NCBI RefSeq assembly: GCF_040807025.1
Contig: NC_090942.1
Coordinates: 81,015,987-81,079,986 of the forward strand
Direction: 5' to 3'
Length of the DNA: 64,000 bases
From: Struthio camelus
Lineage: Eukaryota > Chordata > Aves > Struthioniformes > Struthionidae
The translations under genes were made by a program, and so were the position numbers. Position 1 is the first letter of the stretch. Each line of letters begins with the position of its first letter. The notes under the pieces were generated by a model. That model did no database searches. It was not told where the DNA came from and saw only the letters and a program-made list of their open reading frames with translations. Below, one piece after another: positions 56,576 through 64,000 of this stretch.

Positions 56576-57092
56576 CAGTCTCTTCAAAGAAAAAAAAAAA
56601 GTACCGAAAGGATGAAGCAGAAGAGGCACTCTTACAACTCTCTACTACTTGTGCAATAGGGAAAAGAAGGGAGAGTTTGCTGATGTTTCACTTAATTTAG
56701 TGATGGGGTAGTTCAGGCTCTACCAGCATAGCCTGATCTTTCCAAAATTGAAAGAACATAATTCTCAGTGTGTTGGCAATGGCACTTCTCTCTATAACTA
56801 TGGCTCGAATGCTCTCTCTTGCTTTAGTCTACAGGAGGAAGAGGTCTTCAGTAATCTCATCTGTCTCTCACTCTCACTGTCATAAAACCTTAACTTCATT
56901 TTATTCAGGTATGATAATATAAACAATCTCAAGACCTTTAGTCAGTACAACATATTCAAACAACTATGACAAGGATTTGCTCCACTTTGTGATTCACTCC
57001 AAAGTTGACAGATTTTTACAGCTTAAAAACTTAACAAAACTTTTAATGGTACTTCTCACAAACAGAGCTTCTGTGCCACTGTGCAGAAGTTC

Positions 57093-57170
57093 AGCATTAT
57101 CTCCATTTTACACGTGCAGAAACTCAAAATATGGAGCTGTGAAATGATTTCCCATTCAATGGACCAGTGA
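57093..57170 (+). repeat. MIR-like SINE fragment in LRP6 intron 18
   Basis: CAGCATTATCTCCATTTTAC, then ACGTGCAGAAACTCAAAATA, then GAGCTGTGAAATGATTTCCC follow the MIR core (ATTATCCCCATTTTACAGAT, GAGGAAACTGAGGC, AAGTGACTTGCCC). Diverged but with the right order and spacing. Confidence 0.65.
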
Positions 57171-57261
57171 CAAAACCCACAGAACCTCAAATCCTCCCAA
57201 ATCCTACCCTCAGCAATAACTTCAGTATCTACCATAGTCTCCCCCGGCCAGCTCTAGTCTA

Positions 57262-64000
<6,739 letters not shown>

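Overview
The window is vertebrate nuclear DNA, almost certainly from a bird. It has long introns with GT-AG boundaries, AT-rich non-coding sequence and sparse repeats. The repeats include a CR1 LINE 3' end with five ATTCTGTG octamers (20,160-20,261), which is typical of sauropsids and especially birds, plus an older broken CR1 copy (about 3.55-4.9 kb). Two protein-coding genes can be supported, and they converge tail to tail. This matches the vertebrate BCL2L14-LRP6 neighbourhood (human 12p13).

Layout. 1-700: CpG-rich, promoter-like sequence at the window edge. 0.7-21.9 kb: no gene recognised; it holds the old antisense CR1 copy, a young CR1 tail, a CCCTT array and three GT arrays. 21,890-29,770 (+): BCL2L14 (Bcl-G), five coding exons that join in phase to about 330 codons, followed by a 1.3 kb 3' UTR. 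29.8-43.0 kb: intergenic, with possible regulatory elements and one MIR-like fragment. 43,010-60,757 (-): the 3' part of LRP6, covering eight coding exons (exons 16-23 by human numbering) and a 5.4 kb 3' UTR. 60,758-64,000: LRP6 intron continuing out of the window, so the 5' exons are missing.

Function. LRP6 is the Wnt co-receptor. The part present here covers the end of the fourth beta-propeller, the fourth EGF-like domain, three LDL receptor class A modules, the membrane helix and the whole cytoplasmic signalling tail. If the full protein has the human length (1,613 aa), the counted positions fall on S1490, T1530, T1572, S1590, S1607, T1479, Y1460, C1394 and C1399, so the tail appears free of indels. 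BCL2L14 is an atypical BCL2-family member with a BH3-like helix and a BH2-like segment; its N-terminal half is much more diverged. The two genes are neighbours but have no known shared pathway.

I found no sign of an undescribed multi-gene system. The more interesting points are a dense G-tract in the LRP6 3' UTR, two Pumilio-type motifs in that UTR, a GC-rich substituted patch in the LRP6 tail, the missing BCL2L14 first exon, and possible conserved non-coding elements between the genes. All comparisons with human proteins are from memory; no database search was run.
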